Shown here piece by piece: positions 53,315-62,692 of a DNA stretch of 64,000 nucleotides. A program made the translations under genes and the position numbers. Position 1 is the stretch's first letter. Each line of letters begins with the position of its first letter. The notes below the pieces were generated by a model, which worked only from the letters and a program-made list of their open reading frames with translations, had not been told where the DNA came from and did no database searches. This DNA comes from Consotaella aegiceratis (lineage in GTDB: Bacteria > Pseudomonadota > Alphaproteobacteria > Rhizobiales > Rhizobiaceae), in assembly GCF_036541425.1 (NCBI RefSeq), contig NZ_JAZHFT010000007.1, forward strand, positions 92,323-156,322, written 5' to 3'.

Positions 53315-54279
53315 TGGCCACGACGACCCTGGAAACCGTGTCGTCGGACCACGGGCCGCGCCCGGAGGTGCTCGACCACGAAGCCACCCCGGCCGAGGTC
53401 AAGATTGCGGCCGCCGACGGCGCGGAAGAGGCGCTGACACCGCGGCGCAGCCGCGCGCTCAAGAAGTTCCTGTCCAACCGGCCGGCGATCGTCGGCGGGT
53501 TGGTCGTGGTCTTCTTCGTGCTGGTCGCGATCGTGGCGCCGCTGATCGCCCCCTACGATCCGCTCGCCACCAGCTTTACGGCGATCCGCAAGGCACCGTC
53601 GATGGTGCATTGGTTCGGCACCGACGAACTCGGCCGCGACATCCTGAGCCGCATGGCCTATGGCGCGCGGGCCTCGCTGCTGGCCGGCGTGGTCTCCGTG
53701 GCGATCGCCGTCATCATCGGCGTGCCCTTCGGCATCCTGGCCGGCTTCTTCGGCGGCTGGACCGACATGGCGATCTCGCGTGTGGCCGATGCGATGCTGG
53801 CCATCCCGTTCCTGATCCTGGCGATCGCGCTCGCCGCTTTCCTCGGCCCGAGCCTGACCAATGCGATGATCGCGATCGGCCTGTCCGGCACGCCGATCTT
53901 CGCGCGGCTGGCGCGCGGCCAGGCGTTGAGCGTCAAGGCGGAGGACTATGTCGAGGGCGCGCGCGCCATCGGCCTGCCCAACCGCTGGATCCTGATCCGC
54001 TATGTCTTTCCGAACATCCTGCCGCCCCTGATCGTGCAGGGCACGCTGACGGTAGCGACCGCCATCATCGCCGAGGCGAGCCTGTCCTTCCTCGGGCTCG
54101 GCCAGCAGCCGCCGTCTCCGTCCTGGGGATCGATGCTGAACACGGCGAAGAACTTCATGAACCAGGCGCCGTGGATGTCGCTCTTTCCCGGCGCCGCGAT
54201 CTTCCTGCTGGTGCTCGGCTTCAACCTGCTCGGCGACGGTCTGCGCGATGCGCTGGACCCGCGCGAGGTGGACGGGTGA
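53314..54279 (+). CDS. Peptide/glutathione ABC permease (DppC-like)
   Basis: A 321-residue permease with a long acidic cytoplasmic N-terminus (about 55 residues), then helices with HWFGTDELGRDILSRMAYGA and the contact loop EGARAIGLPNRWILIRYVFP. It ends GDGLRDALDPREVDG. ATG 53314 shares its A with the previous stop. A repeat region separates it from the transferase gene. Confidence 0.93.
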   Translation: MATTTLETVSSDHGPRPEVLDHEATPAEVKIAAADGAEEALTPRRSRALKKFLSNRPAIVGGLVVVFFVLVAIVAPLIAPYDPLATSFTAIRKAPSMVHWFGTDELGRDILSRMAYGARASLLAGVVSVAIAVIIGVPFGILAGFFGGWTDMAISRVADAMLAIPFLILAIALAAFLGPSLTNAMIAIGLSGTPIFARLARGQALSVKAEDYVEGARAIGLPNRWILIRYVFPNILPPLIVQGTLTVATAIIAEASLSFLGLGQQPPSPSWGSMLNTAKNFMNQAPWMSLFPGAAIFLLVLGFNLLGDGLRDALDPREVDG

Positions 54280-54338
54280 GTTTCCCGAGTTCGGGCGGAG
54301 GCCAGAATTGCTCGTCCGGACGCCCAAGACCGACCAAT

Positions 54339-54473
54339 CGTCATCCTCGGGCTCCGTCCCGAGGATCCAGCAAAGAATGGGACCGATCCCGCATTGAATT
54401 CACATTGGCGGGCTCGCCATCGATAGCCTGAAAGCGTCTGCCTGGATCCTCGGGACGGAGCCCGAGGATGACG
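54339..54473. repeat. Paired palindromic repeat element, copy 1
   Basis: Two perfect 32-nt inverted arms (54339-54370 and 54442-54473) flank 71 bp. Each arm is itself a hairpin around CCTCGGG / CCCGAGG. The core TCATCCTCGGG...CCCGAGGATCCAG is a widespread alphaproteobacterial intergenic palindrome type (RIME-like). It fills most of the 282-nt gap before the transferase gene and shows no coding content. Confidence 0.8.
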
Positions 54474-54561
54474 GAGATGGAGGCTTTCGAATGGTTTGGC
54501 ACAAGCCGCTGTCACCTCATGCCAACTTCTTCTCCGTCCATCCGACCTCGAAAGGCACTTC

Positions 54562-56355
54562 ATGTTCACCACTCGTCCCGAACTGCTCGGCACTTTCGGC
54601 GCCGTCGCCTCGACCCATTGGCTGGGCACCGCCGCCGGCATGTCGATGCTGGAGCGCGGCGGCAATGCCTTCGACGCGGGCATCGCGACGGCGTTCGTGC
54701 TGCAGGTGGTGGAGCCGCATTTGGTCGGGCCGGCCGGCGACGCACCGGTCATCGTCCACTCGGCCAAGACCGGAAAGACGGAGGTGATCTGCGGCCAGGC
54801 TCCGGCACCGGCCGGCGCCACCATCGAGCACTATACGCGGGAAGGGCTGACGCTGATCCCCGGCAACGGCCTGCTCGCGACCGTCATTCCCGGATCGTTC
54901 GACGCCTGGATGCTGCTCCTGCGCGACCACGGCACGATGAGCGTGCGCGAGGTGCTCGAACCGGCCATCTTCTATGCCGAGAAGGGCCATCCGGTGCTGC
55001 CGCGCGTCGCCGCCACGATTGCCGGGCTGAAGACCTTCTTCGAAACCGAATGGCCGACATCGGCCGCCGCCTTGCTGCCGAATGGCGCGGCGCCCGAGCC
55101 CTGGTCGCTGTTCAAGAACCCGGCGCTGGCCGCGACCTGGACGCGGATCATCCAGGAGGCGGAAGCCGCCGGCTCGGATCGCGAGACGCAGATCGAGGCT
55201 GCGCGGGCCGCCTTCTACAAGGGCTTCGTCGCCGAGGCGATCGATGCTTTCGTCAGCCGCGCCGAGGTCATGGACGAGAGCGGCAGCCGCCACAAGGGTG
55301 TCATCACGGCTCAGGATCTGGCCGGTTGGCAGGCCGGCTACGAGGCGCCCTTGACCTACGAATACGGCGGCCAGACGGTGAACAAGATCGCGCCCTGGGG
55401 GCAGGGACCTGTGTTCCTGCAGACGCTGGCGCTGCTCAAGGGGTTCGACCTCGACGCGACCGAGGCGGCGGGGGCGGAGTTCATCCATCTGCTCACCGAG
55501 GCGATGAAGCTCGCCTTCGCCGATCGCGAGGCCTATTACGGTGATCCGAATTTCGTCGATGTGCCTGTCGAAGCGCTGTTGTCGGACGCTTACAACGACA
55601 AGCGCCGCAAGCTGATCTCCGATCGGGCGTCCTTCGACCTTCGCCCCGGCCGCGTGGCCGGATATGAGGCGCAGGTGGATCGCATGATGGCCGTTCTCGA
55701 CCGCTTGTCGACGACGGAGGCGGTGGGGGCGACCAACGAACCGACCACGGCCGCCATGCAGTCGGCGCGGCGCGGCGACACGGTTCATGTCGACGCGGTC
55801 GACCGTTGGGGCAACATGATGGCGGCCATGCCTTCGGGCGGGTGGCTGCAATCCTCGCCGGCGATCCCCGAGCTCGGCTTCATGCTCAACTCGCGCGCCC
55901 AGATGTTCTGGCTGGAGCCCGACCTGCCGACCTCTCTGGCGCCGGGCAAGCGGCCGCGCACCACGTTGACGCCGACGCTGACGACGCGCGACGGCGAGCC
56001 GTACATGGCGTTCGGCTCGCCCGGCGGCGACCAGCAGGAGCAGTGGCAGCTGCTGCTGTTCCTCCGCGCCGTGCATCACAAGCTGAATCTGCAGGAGGCC
56101 ATCGATCTGCCGATGAGTCACAGCACTCACTTTCCAGGCTCGTTTTATCCGCGCAACCGGCGACCAGGCCACCTGATCGCCGAGGAGAGCTTCGGCTCCG
56201 CCGTGCTTCAGGATTTGCGTCGCAGAGGCCATGATCTGGAAGTCGCTCCGGAGTGGACGATCGGGCGCCTGGTGGCCGTCGCGCGGGAGAATGACGGGCT
56301 GATGCGCGCCGCCGCCACCCCGCGCCTAATGCAGGCCTACGCCATCGCCCGCTGA
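54562..56355 (+). CDS. Gamma-glutamyltransferase family protein, no signal peptide
   Basis: A 597-residue GGT-like Ntn-hydrolase precursor. The probable autocleavage Thr is in RRGDTVHVDAVDRWGNMM at about residue 397, giving a large and a small subunit; PSGGWLQSSPAIPELGFML and PRTTLTPTLTTRDGEPYM follow in the small subunit. No export signal is seen (MFTTRPELLGTFGAV), so it should be cytoplasmic, unlike E. coli Ggt. AAAGG lies 7 nt before ATG 54562. Lying between importer genes and a second binding protein, it probably cleaves imported gamma-glutamyl compounds. Nearest relatives include GGT-like hydrolases of uncertain substrate. Confidence 0.9.
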   Translation: MFTTRPELLGTFGAVASTHWLGTAAGMSMLERGGNAFDAGIATAFVLQVVEPHLVGPAGDAPVIVHSAKTGKTEVICGQAPAPAGATIEHYTREGLTLIPGNGLLATVIPGSFDAWMLLLRDHGTMSVREVLEPAIFYAEKGHPVLPRVAATIAGLKTFFETEWPTSAAALLPNGAAPEPWSLFKNPALAATWTRIIQEAEAAGSDRETQIEAARAAFYKGFVAEAIDAFVSRAEVMDESGSRHKGVITAQDLAGWQAGYEAPLTYEYGGQTVNKIAPWGQGPVFLQTLALLKGFDLDATEAAGAEFIHLLTEAMKLAFADREAYYGDPNFVDVPVEALLSDAYNDKRRKLISDRASFDLRPGRVAGYEAQVDRMMAVLDRLSTTEAVGATNEPTTAAMQSARRGDTVHVDAVDRWGNMMAAMPSGGWLQSSPAIPELGFMLNSRAQMFWLEPDLPTSLAPGKRPRTTLTPTLTTRDGEPYMAFGSPGGDQQEQWQLLLFLRAVHHKLNLQEAIDLPMSHSTHFPGSFYPRNRRPGHLIAEESFGSAVLQDLRRRGHDLEVAPEWTIGRLVAVARENDGLMRAAATPRLMQAYAIAR

Positions 56356-56468
56356 GCCGACGACGGGCGGACATTCGACTGGGACCGTCCGACGACGCAG
56401 CGGACGGCGTGGCCCCGGAGGGAGCTCCATTCAACCACGCCTGTGTGGCGTATCAGGAGATGCAGGCC

Positions 56469-57971
56469 ATGAGACATGCAACGATTGTTGCCGCGGCGAT
56501 GGCCGCGGCACTGACGAGTTCCGACGCGCTGGCACAGGAAATGCGGATCGGTCTGCAGGACGACGTCGACGTCCTCGATCCGGCCCGGTCGCGCACCTTC
56601 GTGGGCGAGGTGGTGTTCGAATCGCTCTGCGACAGCCTGGTCGCCGTCGGCCCGGATCTCGTCGCCAAGCCGGAACTTGCGAGTGACTGGTCGTGGAATG
56701 ACGACAGCACCGAACTGACCATGACGCTCAACCCGGACATGAGGTTCCATGACGGAACACCGATCGACGCCAAGGCGGTGAAGGCCAATCTCGACCGGGC
56801 GATGACGCTCGACGAGAGTATGCGCAAGACTGAGCTGCAGTCGGTGACGAGCGTCGAAGTGGTCGGCGACCTGACCTTCAAGATCAAGCTGAAGCAGCCC
56901 GACCCGACGCTGCTGCCGCAGCTTTCCAACCGCGCCGGCATGATCGCCTCGCCGGCCGCTTTCGGGGAGGGAGGGGACCTTAGCCTCAATCCGGTATGCT
57001 CCGGCCCGTTCAAGTTCGTCGAGCGCGAACAGAACTACCAGATCGTGCTGGAGAAGTTCGCCGACTACCGCAACGCCGACGACTATCATTTCGACCGCGT
57101 CGTGTTCATGCCGATCCCCGACACCACGGTGCGGCTGGCCAATCTGCGTTCCGGCGACCTCGACATGCTGGAGCGGCTGGCGCCGTCCGACATTCCCGAA
57201 GTCCGCGACGATCCCGACTTGCAGCTCGCGCTGGTGACCAGCGTCGGCTATCAGGGCCTGACCATGAACGTCGGCAACGGCGCGCGCGCCGACAGCCCGC
57301 TCGGCAAGGACAAGCGGGTGCGCCAGGCACTGCAACTGGCGATCGGCCGCGACGTGATCAACGAGGTGGTCGGTGCCGGCACCTACGAGCCGGCGCAGCA
57401 GCCCTTCGGTCCGGAAAGCCCGTTCCACGACGGTGCCTTCCCGGTCGCCGGCCGCGACGTCGAGAAGGCCAAGGCGCTGCTGAAGGAGGCGGGCTACGAC
57501 CGCGTGCCGTTCGAGCTGATCTTCGCCAACTCGACCACCGGCCAGCAGACCGCCGAGCTGATCCAGGCGATGGTCGCCGAGGCCGGCTTCGATGCGACGC
57601 TGAAATCGTCAGAGTTCGCCTCGATGCTGCAGGCGACCCAGGAGGGCGATTACGACGTGGTGCAGATCGGCTGGTCCGGCCGTTACGATCCGGACGGCAA
57701 TCTGCACCAGTTCGTCACCTGCGGCGCCGGACTGAACTATGCCGGCTACTGCAACGACAAGGTCGACGAGCTCCTGAACGGCGCCAAGGTGGAGCCCGAC
57801 TTCGACAAGCGCAAGGCGCTCTACGACCAGGCGCAGGCGATCCTGCAGGACGAACTGCCGATCATCTACCTCTACCACCAGCCCTGGCCGTTCGTGGTGG
57901 CCAAGGACATCCATGGGTTCCAGCCGCTGCCGACCGGCATCATCAGCCTGAAGGGCGTCACCAAGGGCTGA
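56469..57971 (+). CDS. Peptide/glutathione ABC binding protein, copy 2
   Basis: A 500-residue family 5 binding protein, paralogous to the one at 50804 along the whole length (for example QDDVDVLDPARSRTFVG and NPVCSGPFKFVEREQNYQI). The signal peptide ends DALAQ. GGAG lies 9 nt before ATG 56469, while the ATG at 56460 abuts it, so 56469 is preferred. It has no permeases of its own and probably feeds the same channel with a different ligand. A second paired palindrome follows the stop. Confidence 0.92.
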   Translation: MRHATIVAAAMAAALTSSDALAQEMRIGLQDDVDVLDPARSRTFVGEVVFESLCDSLVAVGPDLVAKPELASDWSWNDDSTELTMTLNPDMRFHDGTPIDAKAVKANLDRAMTLDESMRKTELQSVTSVEVVGDLTFKIKLKQPDPTLLPQLSNRAGMIASPAAFGEGGDLSLNPVCSGPFKFVEREQNYQIVLEKFADYRNADDYHFDRVVFMPIPDTTVRLANLRSGDLDMLERLAPSDIPEVRDDPDLQLALVTSVGYQGLTMNVGNGARADSPLGKDKRVRQALQLAIGRDVINEVVGAGTYEPAQQPFGPESPFHDGAFPVAGRDVEKAKALLKEAGYDRVPFELIFANSTTGQQTAELIQAMVAEAGFDATLKSSEFASMLQATQEGDYDVVQIGWSGRYDPDGNLHQFVTCGAGLNYAGYCNDKVDELLNGAKVEPDFDKRKALYDQAQAILQDELPIIYLYHQPWPFVVAKDIHGFQPLPTGIISLKGVTKG

Positions 57972-58040
57972 GTGCAGGCGTTCGGATGTCCGATCCCGTG
58001 GCGTCACGGGACTTTTGAAGCGCGCCGACATCCCAACCGC

Positions 58041-58150
58041 GTCATCCTCGGCAACCGTGCCGAGGATCCAGTTGTGACCTCGGCCTCGATATGTCTGCGT
58101 CCGGGCTGACGCAGAAAGCTGGATCCTCGGGACGGGGCCCGAGCAATGAC
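58041..58150. repeat. Paired palindromic repeat element, copy 2
   Basis: The same element type as at 54339: GTCATCCTCGG...CCGAGGATCCAG (58041-58071) and an inverted, more diverged partner CTGGATCCTCGGG...AATGAC (58119-58150). The spacer is shorter, about 47 bp. It lies between convergent stops at 57971 and 58198 and could act as a bidirectional terminator. Confidence 0.75.
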
Positions 58151-58197
58151 GAAGGGAGGGCGGAATGCGGTTACCTTGATCGCATCCCGCCGTCGCG

Positions 58198-59181
58198 TCA
58201 GCGGTCGACCAGGGCCTTCGCCATCATCATGTGGACGCCCTTGCAGCCGTTCACCGTCTGGGTGACGCGCAAATCGCCGGCGAGGCTGCACAGCGTGTAG
58301 GCGTCCTCGCGCGACAGGCCGCCCTTGTCCTGCAGCAGCACGATCATGTCGCGCAGCGCCATCACCGCGCATTGGTCGAGGTCGGGGTCCATGCCCATGG
58401 TGATGTAGTGGGTGGGCGTCTCGGCCTGCGGATAGGTCAACTCCAGGTCGTCGCGCACGGTGAGGCGGAAGGTGCCCCTGAGCGCCGTCTCGATCGCCGT
58501 GATGCAGACTTCGCCGTCGCCTTGGGCACCGTGGCCGTCGCCGCAGGAAAACAGCGCACCTTCGTTGAAGACCGGCAGATAGAGCGTGGTGCCGGCCACC
58601 AGTTCCTTGTTGTCGATGTTGCCGGCGTGGACGCGCGGCTGGATCGAGGAGATGCGGCCCCAGTTCGGCGGTGGCGCCACGCCCATGACGCCGAAGAAGG
58701 GAGCGAGCGGCAGGTCGAGGCCCCAGGGCAGCTTTGCGATTCCGGCCTGCGCGTCCAGCGGAATGTTGAGGGTTCGCGCCGTCTCGAAGTCGTAGGGCAG
58801 GGTGCCGGCCAAAGGCCGGATGACGTTGTAGCCCCAGTCCTGGCGCAGTTCGATGGCGTCGATCGCCACCTCCAGGACCTGGCCCGGCTGGGCGCCGTCC
58901 ACCGCGACCGGACCGGTCAGCATGTGGCCGGGCATCTCCTGTCGGCAGTCGCGGTGCACGTCGAGAAGCTCTGGCGGCACGAAGAAGTCTTTGCCGGGCA
59001 GCACGTCGGGGCCGCCCGAGACCGTGTCGATAACGATCGTGTCGCCGCTCTGAATGGTGATGCAAGGCTTGCGCTTGGGGTCGAAATAGCCCCAGGCGAC
59101 GGTCCTGGGCGATGCCTCGAGATGATGCTGCACCTGCTGCTCCTTTTGAAAAACGCGCGAGAAATCGGGCGGCTCAGTCAT
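58198..59181 (-). CDS. Acetamidase/formamidase family protein (second copy)
   Basis: A 327-residue FmdA/AmdA family protein. It has GHMLTGPVAVDGAQPGQVLE, NWGRISSIQPRVHAGNIDNK and the active-site segment CGDGHGAQGDGEVCITAIE. It belongs to the same family as the operon copy at 42182 but clearly diverged, with a longer N-terminus. It lies 35 nt after the serine dehydratase gene on the same strand, so the two may be co-expressed for ammonia release from amides and serine. The ribosome site is weak. Confidence 0.88.
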   Translation of the reverse strand: MTEPPDFSRVFQKEQQVQHHLEASPRTVAWGYFDPKRKPCITIQSGDTIVIDTVSGGPDVLPGKDFFVPPELLDVHRDCRQEMPGHMLTGPVAVDGAQPGQVLEVAIDAIELRQDWGYNVIRPLAGTLPYDFETARTLNIPLDAQAGIAKLPWGLDLPLAPFFGVMGVAPPPNWGRISSIQPRVHAGNIDNKELVAGTTLYLPVFNEGALFSCGDGHGAQGDGEVCITAIETALRGTFRLTVRDDLELTYPQAETPTHYITMGMDPDLDQCAVMALRDMIVLLQDKGGLSREDAYTLCSLAGDLRVTQTVNGCKGVHMMMAKALVDR

Positions 59182-59216
59182 CCAGACGATAGCGAGGCTG
59201 TCCTAGGCCGTGCCGT

Positions 59217-60608
59217 TCAGCACTCCGGCACGTTGAGGGCCAGGCCGCCGAGGCTCGTCTCCTTGTAGCGGGTCGACATATCGCGCCCGGTCTCACGCAT
59301 CGTCTTGATGCAGGTGTCCAGCGAGACGCGGTGCGCGCCGTCGCCCTTGAGCGCCAGCGAGGCGGCCGTGACGGCCTTGACCGCGCCGAAGGCGTTGCGC
59401 TCGATGCAGGGGATCTGGACGAGACCGCCGACCGGATCGCAGGTCATGCCGAGATGATGTTCGAGCGCGATCTCGGCGGCGTTCTCCACCTGGGCCGGCG
59501 TGCCGCCCATCACCGCGCACAGCCCCGCCGCGGCCATGGCCGAGGCCGAGCCGACTTCGCCCTGGCAGCCGACCTCGGCGCCCGAGATCGAGGCATTGCG
59601 CTTGATCAGTCCGCCGATCGCCGCCGCCGTCAGCAGAAACTCGCGCACGCGGGCGCGGTTGGCCGTCGGATCGAAGCGCAGGAAGTACCGGATGACGGCT
59701 GGAATGACGCCCGAAGCGCCGTTGGTGGGCGCCGTGACGACGCGGCCGCCGGCAGCGTTTTCCTCGTTGACGGCCAGCGCATAGACGGTCAGCCAGTCGT
59801 TGGCGGCGAGCGGCGAGATCATGTTGCGCTGCCATTCGGCTTCCAGTCTTTGGTGGATGGCGCCCGCCCGCCGCTTCACCTGGAAGCCGCCGGGCAGCAT
59901 GCCGTCCGCCGCGAGTCCACGATCGATGCAGCCGGACATGGCCTCCCAGATCGCGTCGAGTCGGCGGTCGAGGTCGCGCTGGCTGTGTCGGGCGAGTTCG
60001 TTCTCGGCCTGCATGGCGGCGATCGAGAGCTGCGATGTCTCGGCTTGGCGCAGGGCTTCGTCGGCGGTCCTGAAGGGGAAGGGGCTTTCGTCTCCGCCAC
60101 TTTCGGACGGCGGCGCATCGAGTTCGATGTCGCTGGCGACGAAGCCGCCGCCGACCGAATAGTAGACGCGACGCAACAGCAGGGCGCCATCGGCGTCGAG
60201 GGCGGAAAAGGCCATGCCGTTGGTGTGGCCGGGCAGGGATGTCTTTTTGTCGAAGACAAGATCGCGGTCGGGGTCGAAGCGGTAGGACCGGCCGCCCTCG
60301 GGACGCACGACGCCGGTCTGTCCGACTTCCGCGACGATAGCGGAAATGGCGCCCGGATCCACGGCATCCGGCGCGTGGCCGCACAGCCCCAGGATCACCG
60401 CCCGGTCGGTGGCATGCCCCTTGCCGGTGTAGGCGAGCGAGCCGTGCAGGCTGACCCGCAGACGCTCCGGCTCGGCGTTGCGTGGCCGCGGCCAGTCTCC
60501 GTGTTCCAGTTCGTCGAGGAAGCGGGCGGCTGCGACCATCGGGCCCACCGTGTGCGAGCTCGACGGCCCGATGCCGATCTTGAAGAGGTCGAAGACGGAC
60601 AGAAACAT
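59217..60608 (-). CDS. sdaA: L-serine ammonia-lyase (single-chain, Fe-S)
   Basis: A 463-residue enzyme that deaminates L-serine to pyruvate and ammonia. It starts MFLSVFDLFKIGIGPSSSHT, the SdaA hallmark. The C-terminal alpha domain has the three cluster Cys regions: EVGCQGEVGSASAMA, GMTCDPVGGLVQIPCIERN. Both beta and alpha domains are in one chain, as in E. coli SdaA. It is divergent from the IclR-dgo genes across 288 nt and followed by the formamidase-like gene. Confidence 0.96.
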   Translation of the reverse strand: MFLSVFDLFKIGIGPSSSHTVGPMVAAARFLDELEHGDWPRPRNAEPERLRVSLHGSLAYTGKGHATDRAVILGLCGHAPDAVDPGAISAIVAEVGQTGVVRPEGGRSYRFDPDRDLVFDKKTSLPGHTNGMAFSALDADGALLLRRVYYSVGGGFVASDIELDAPPSESGGDESPFPFRTADEALRQAETSQLSIAAMQAENELARHSQRDLDRRLDAIWEAMSGCIDRGLAADGMLPGGFQVKRRAGAIHQRLEAEWQRNMISPLAANDWLTVYALAVNEENAAGGRVVTAPTNGASGVIPAVIRYFLRFDPTANRARVREFLLTAAAIGGLIKRNASISGAEVGCQGEVGSASAMAAAGLCAVMGGTPAQVENAAEIALEHHLGMTCDPVGGLVQIPCIERNAFGAVKAVTAASLALKGDGAHRVSLDTCIKTMRETGRDMSTRYKETSLGGLALNVPEC

Positions 60609-60786
60609 CAGCAGCGACGCCGGCGGAGCGCATGAATCGGAGCAGACGGAGTCTGGACACCGCGCTCGGTTCGATCGTGGAAAGACATGCTTCGCGGTCG
60701 GCTGATCATCCGACGATGGTAGAGCGGATCGCCGTCGTCGGGCAACGAAAAACGCCGCTCATCGTGGGTGCCGTATTCATAAGAAA

Positions 60787-60804
60787 TGTCTTACTATTTG
60801 GACA
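60787..60804. promoter_or_regulatory. Possible IclR-type operator
   Basis: TGTCTTACTATTTGGACA has short inverted ends (TGTC/GACA) in an AT-rich stretch about 93 nt before the IclR gene. The wider 60770-60835 segment is the most AT-rich part of this divergent region and probably holds promoters. The match is weak. Confidence 0.3.
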
Positions 60805-60896
60805 AACGTATTTTTATTTGACATGATGGAGATGGAGGCGTTTATCAGGGTCCGCGAGGCGGAGCGGGGAACTTCGCCGGAGAAAAGGCCGGAGCG

Positions 60897-61691
60897 ATGA
60901 ATCCGTCGGGCTTACAGCGTAAGTTGCCGGTGGCGGGGACGCAGACACTGATGCGGGGACTGACCGTCCTCGAACTGGTCGCCGAGGGCACCCGCGACGT
61001 GAAAGGGCTCTCCGCCGCGCTGGGCGTCCCGCGCGCCACCATGCACCGCATGCTGTCCAGCCTCGTGGCCGAGGGCTATCTCCATCACATGTCCCATGGC
61101 TGCTACTTCCTGGGTCCGAAACTGATCCGGCTCGGCATGGCCGCACTGGAGGAGAGGCCCGTCGTGGCGCTCGCCAAGCCCCATGTCGAGGCCTTGGCTC
61201 AGAGCACCGGCGATACCATCCATCTCGGTGTCGTCGACGGCTTCGAGGTGCTTTATCTCGACAAGATTTCCGGATCGCGGGGCCTGCAGATGCGCTCCCG
61301 GGTCGGCCAGCGCATGCCGTTGGCCACCACCGGCCTGGGCAAGGCGCTGATGGTCAGCCTGCCGGACGACCGATGGAGGGATCTCTACGATCGCGCCGCG
61401 CTTCACAAGCAGCAGATCGGCGGGCGGCCGAACCCCATCCCCTGGGAGCGCTTCGCGGAACAGATGAAGACCTATCGGGAGGCCGGGTGGGTCTACGATT
61501 TCGAGGAAAACGAGACGGACATCCGCTGTGTCGCCGCGCCGATCCGGGACGTGTCGGGCCGTGTGGTTGCGTCCGTCAGCGTGGCCAGCGCCATTCTCTA
61601 CATGCCGGAGGACCGGATGGCCGAACTGGGACCGCAGGTTCGGGCAACGGCCGAGGCCATTTCCCGCGAACTTGGATGGGCGTGCCCATGA
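60897..61691 (+). CDS. IclR-family regulator of the dgo genes
   Basis: A 264-residue regulator. The winged helix (residues about 15-75) includes LSAALGVPRATMHRMLSSLV and the ligand domain shows GLQMRSRVGQRMPLATTGLG and YDFEENETDIRCVAAPIRD. Related KdgR/DgoR-type IclR proteins respond to 2-keto-3-deoxy sugar acids. Its stop overlaps the dgoK start as ATGA, so it is co-translated with the genes it probably represses. Confidence 0.9.
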   Translation: MNPSGLQRKLPVAGTQTLMRGLTVLELVAEGTRDVKGLSAALGVPRATMHRMLSSLVAEGYLHHMSHGCYFLGPKLIRLGMAALEERPVVALAKPHVEALAQSTGDTIHLGVVDGFEVLYLDKISGSRGLQMRSRVGQRMPLATTGLGKALMVSLPDDRWRDLYDRAALHKQQIGGRPNPIPWERFAEQMKTYREAGWVYDFEENETDIRCVAAPIRDVSGRVVASVSVASAILYMPEDRMAELGPQVRATAEAISRELGWACP

Positions 61692-62692
61692 CTGATTTGT
61701 TGATCTGCAATCCCGTGCTCATCGGGCTCGACTGGGGAACCTCCAGCCTGCGCGCCTTTCTCATGGGCGAGCGCGGCACCGTGCTCGATCAGCGGTCCAG
61801 CCGACACGGTATTCAGAATCTGCCAGCCGAGGGCAGGGAGGGGTTCGAAACCGCCTTTCGGGTAATCTGCGGCTCCTGGGTCGATCGATATCCGGGCGTC
61901 CCCGTGGTGGCGGGCGGCATGGTCGGCAGTGCCCAGGGCTGGACGGAAGCGCCGTATGTCGCCTGCCCAGCCGATGTCGAGACCTTGGCGGAGCATGCCG
62001 CGAGCGTCGAAACCGCATCGGGCGTCCGCGTCCTGATCGCGCCGGGCGTGCTCTACGATCCGGCCGATGCCGCGCCGGACGTCATGCGCGGCGAGGAGAT
62101 CCAGATCGCCGGCGCCTTGGCCCGAACGCCCGCCTGGGCAGGAAAATCGCTGATGGCGCTGCCGGGCACGCATTCCAAATGGGCGAGGGTGCGCCAGGGT
62201 CGGATCGAAGGCTTCTCCACCCACATGACGGGAGAGCTCTTCTCGATCCTCCGCCGCCACTCCATCCTTGGGCGATTGATGGCCGACGACCCGCAGCCCT
62301 CGGTCGACGCCGTCGAGGCCGCCTTCTTGTCCGGCGTTTCCAAGGCGCGCGACGAGGCGTCCGGCGATCTTCTGCACCAGCTGTTCTCGGTCCGCACCCT
62401 GAGTCTCAGGGGGCGCTTGGCGCCCACCTTGTCCAGCGAATACCTGTCGGGCCTGCTGATCGGGCACGAACTTCGTTCGGTCCTGTCTTCGGAGGACGCG
62501 GGAGAGCGCGAGGGCCTGCCCCTCGCGCTCATCGGGGATGTCGGTCTTTGCCGCCGCTACGCTCGCGCCCTGACCGTGTTCGGGGTGGGGTCCGCTGCCC
62601 TCTGCGAGAACACCGCGCCCCCGGGCCTGTTCTGCTTCGCTTCTGCCGCTAGGCTGATCCCTCCTGCCGATGAGGTTTCCGATGTCCGCTAG
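61688..62692 (+). CDS. dgoK: 2-dehydro-3-deoxygalactonokinase DgoK
   Basis: A 334-residue kinase that phosphorylates 2-dehydro-3-deoxygalactonate in galactonate breakdown. LIGLDWGTSSLRAFLM is the N-terminal phosphate-binding region; VVAGGMVGSAQGWTEAPYV, ALPGTHSKWARV and LIGDVGLCRRYARAL follow, all typical of DgoK. ATG 61688 overlaps the regulator stop. It overlaps dgoA by 11 nt. Confidence 0.95.
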   Translation: MTDLLICNPVLIGLDWGTSSLRAFLMGERGTVLDQRSSRHGIQNLPAEGREGFETAFRVICGSWVDRYPGVPVVAGGMVGSAQGWTEAPYVACPADVETLAEHAASVETASGVRVLIAPGVLYDPADAAPDVMRGEEIQIAGALARTPAWAGKSLMALPGTHSKWARVRQGRIEGFSTHMTGELFSILRRHSILGRLMADDPQPSVDAVEAAFLSGVSKARDEASGDLLHQLFSVRTLSLRGRLAPTLSSEYLSGLLIGHELRSVLSSEDAGEREGLPLALIGDVGLCRRYARALTVFGVGSAALCENTAPPGLFCFASAARLIPPADEVSDVR

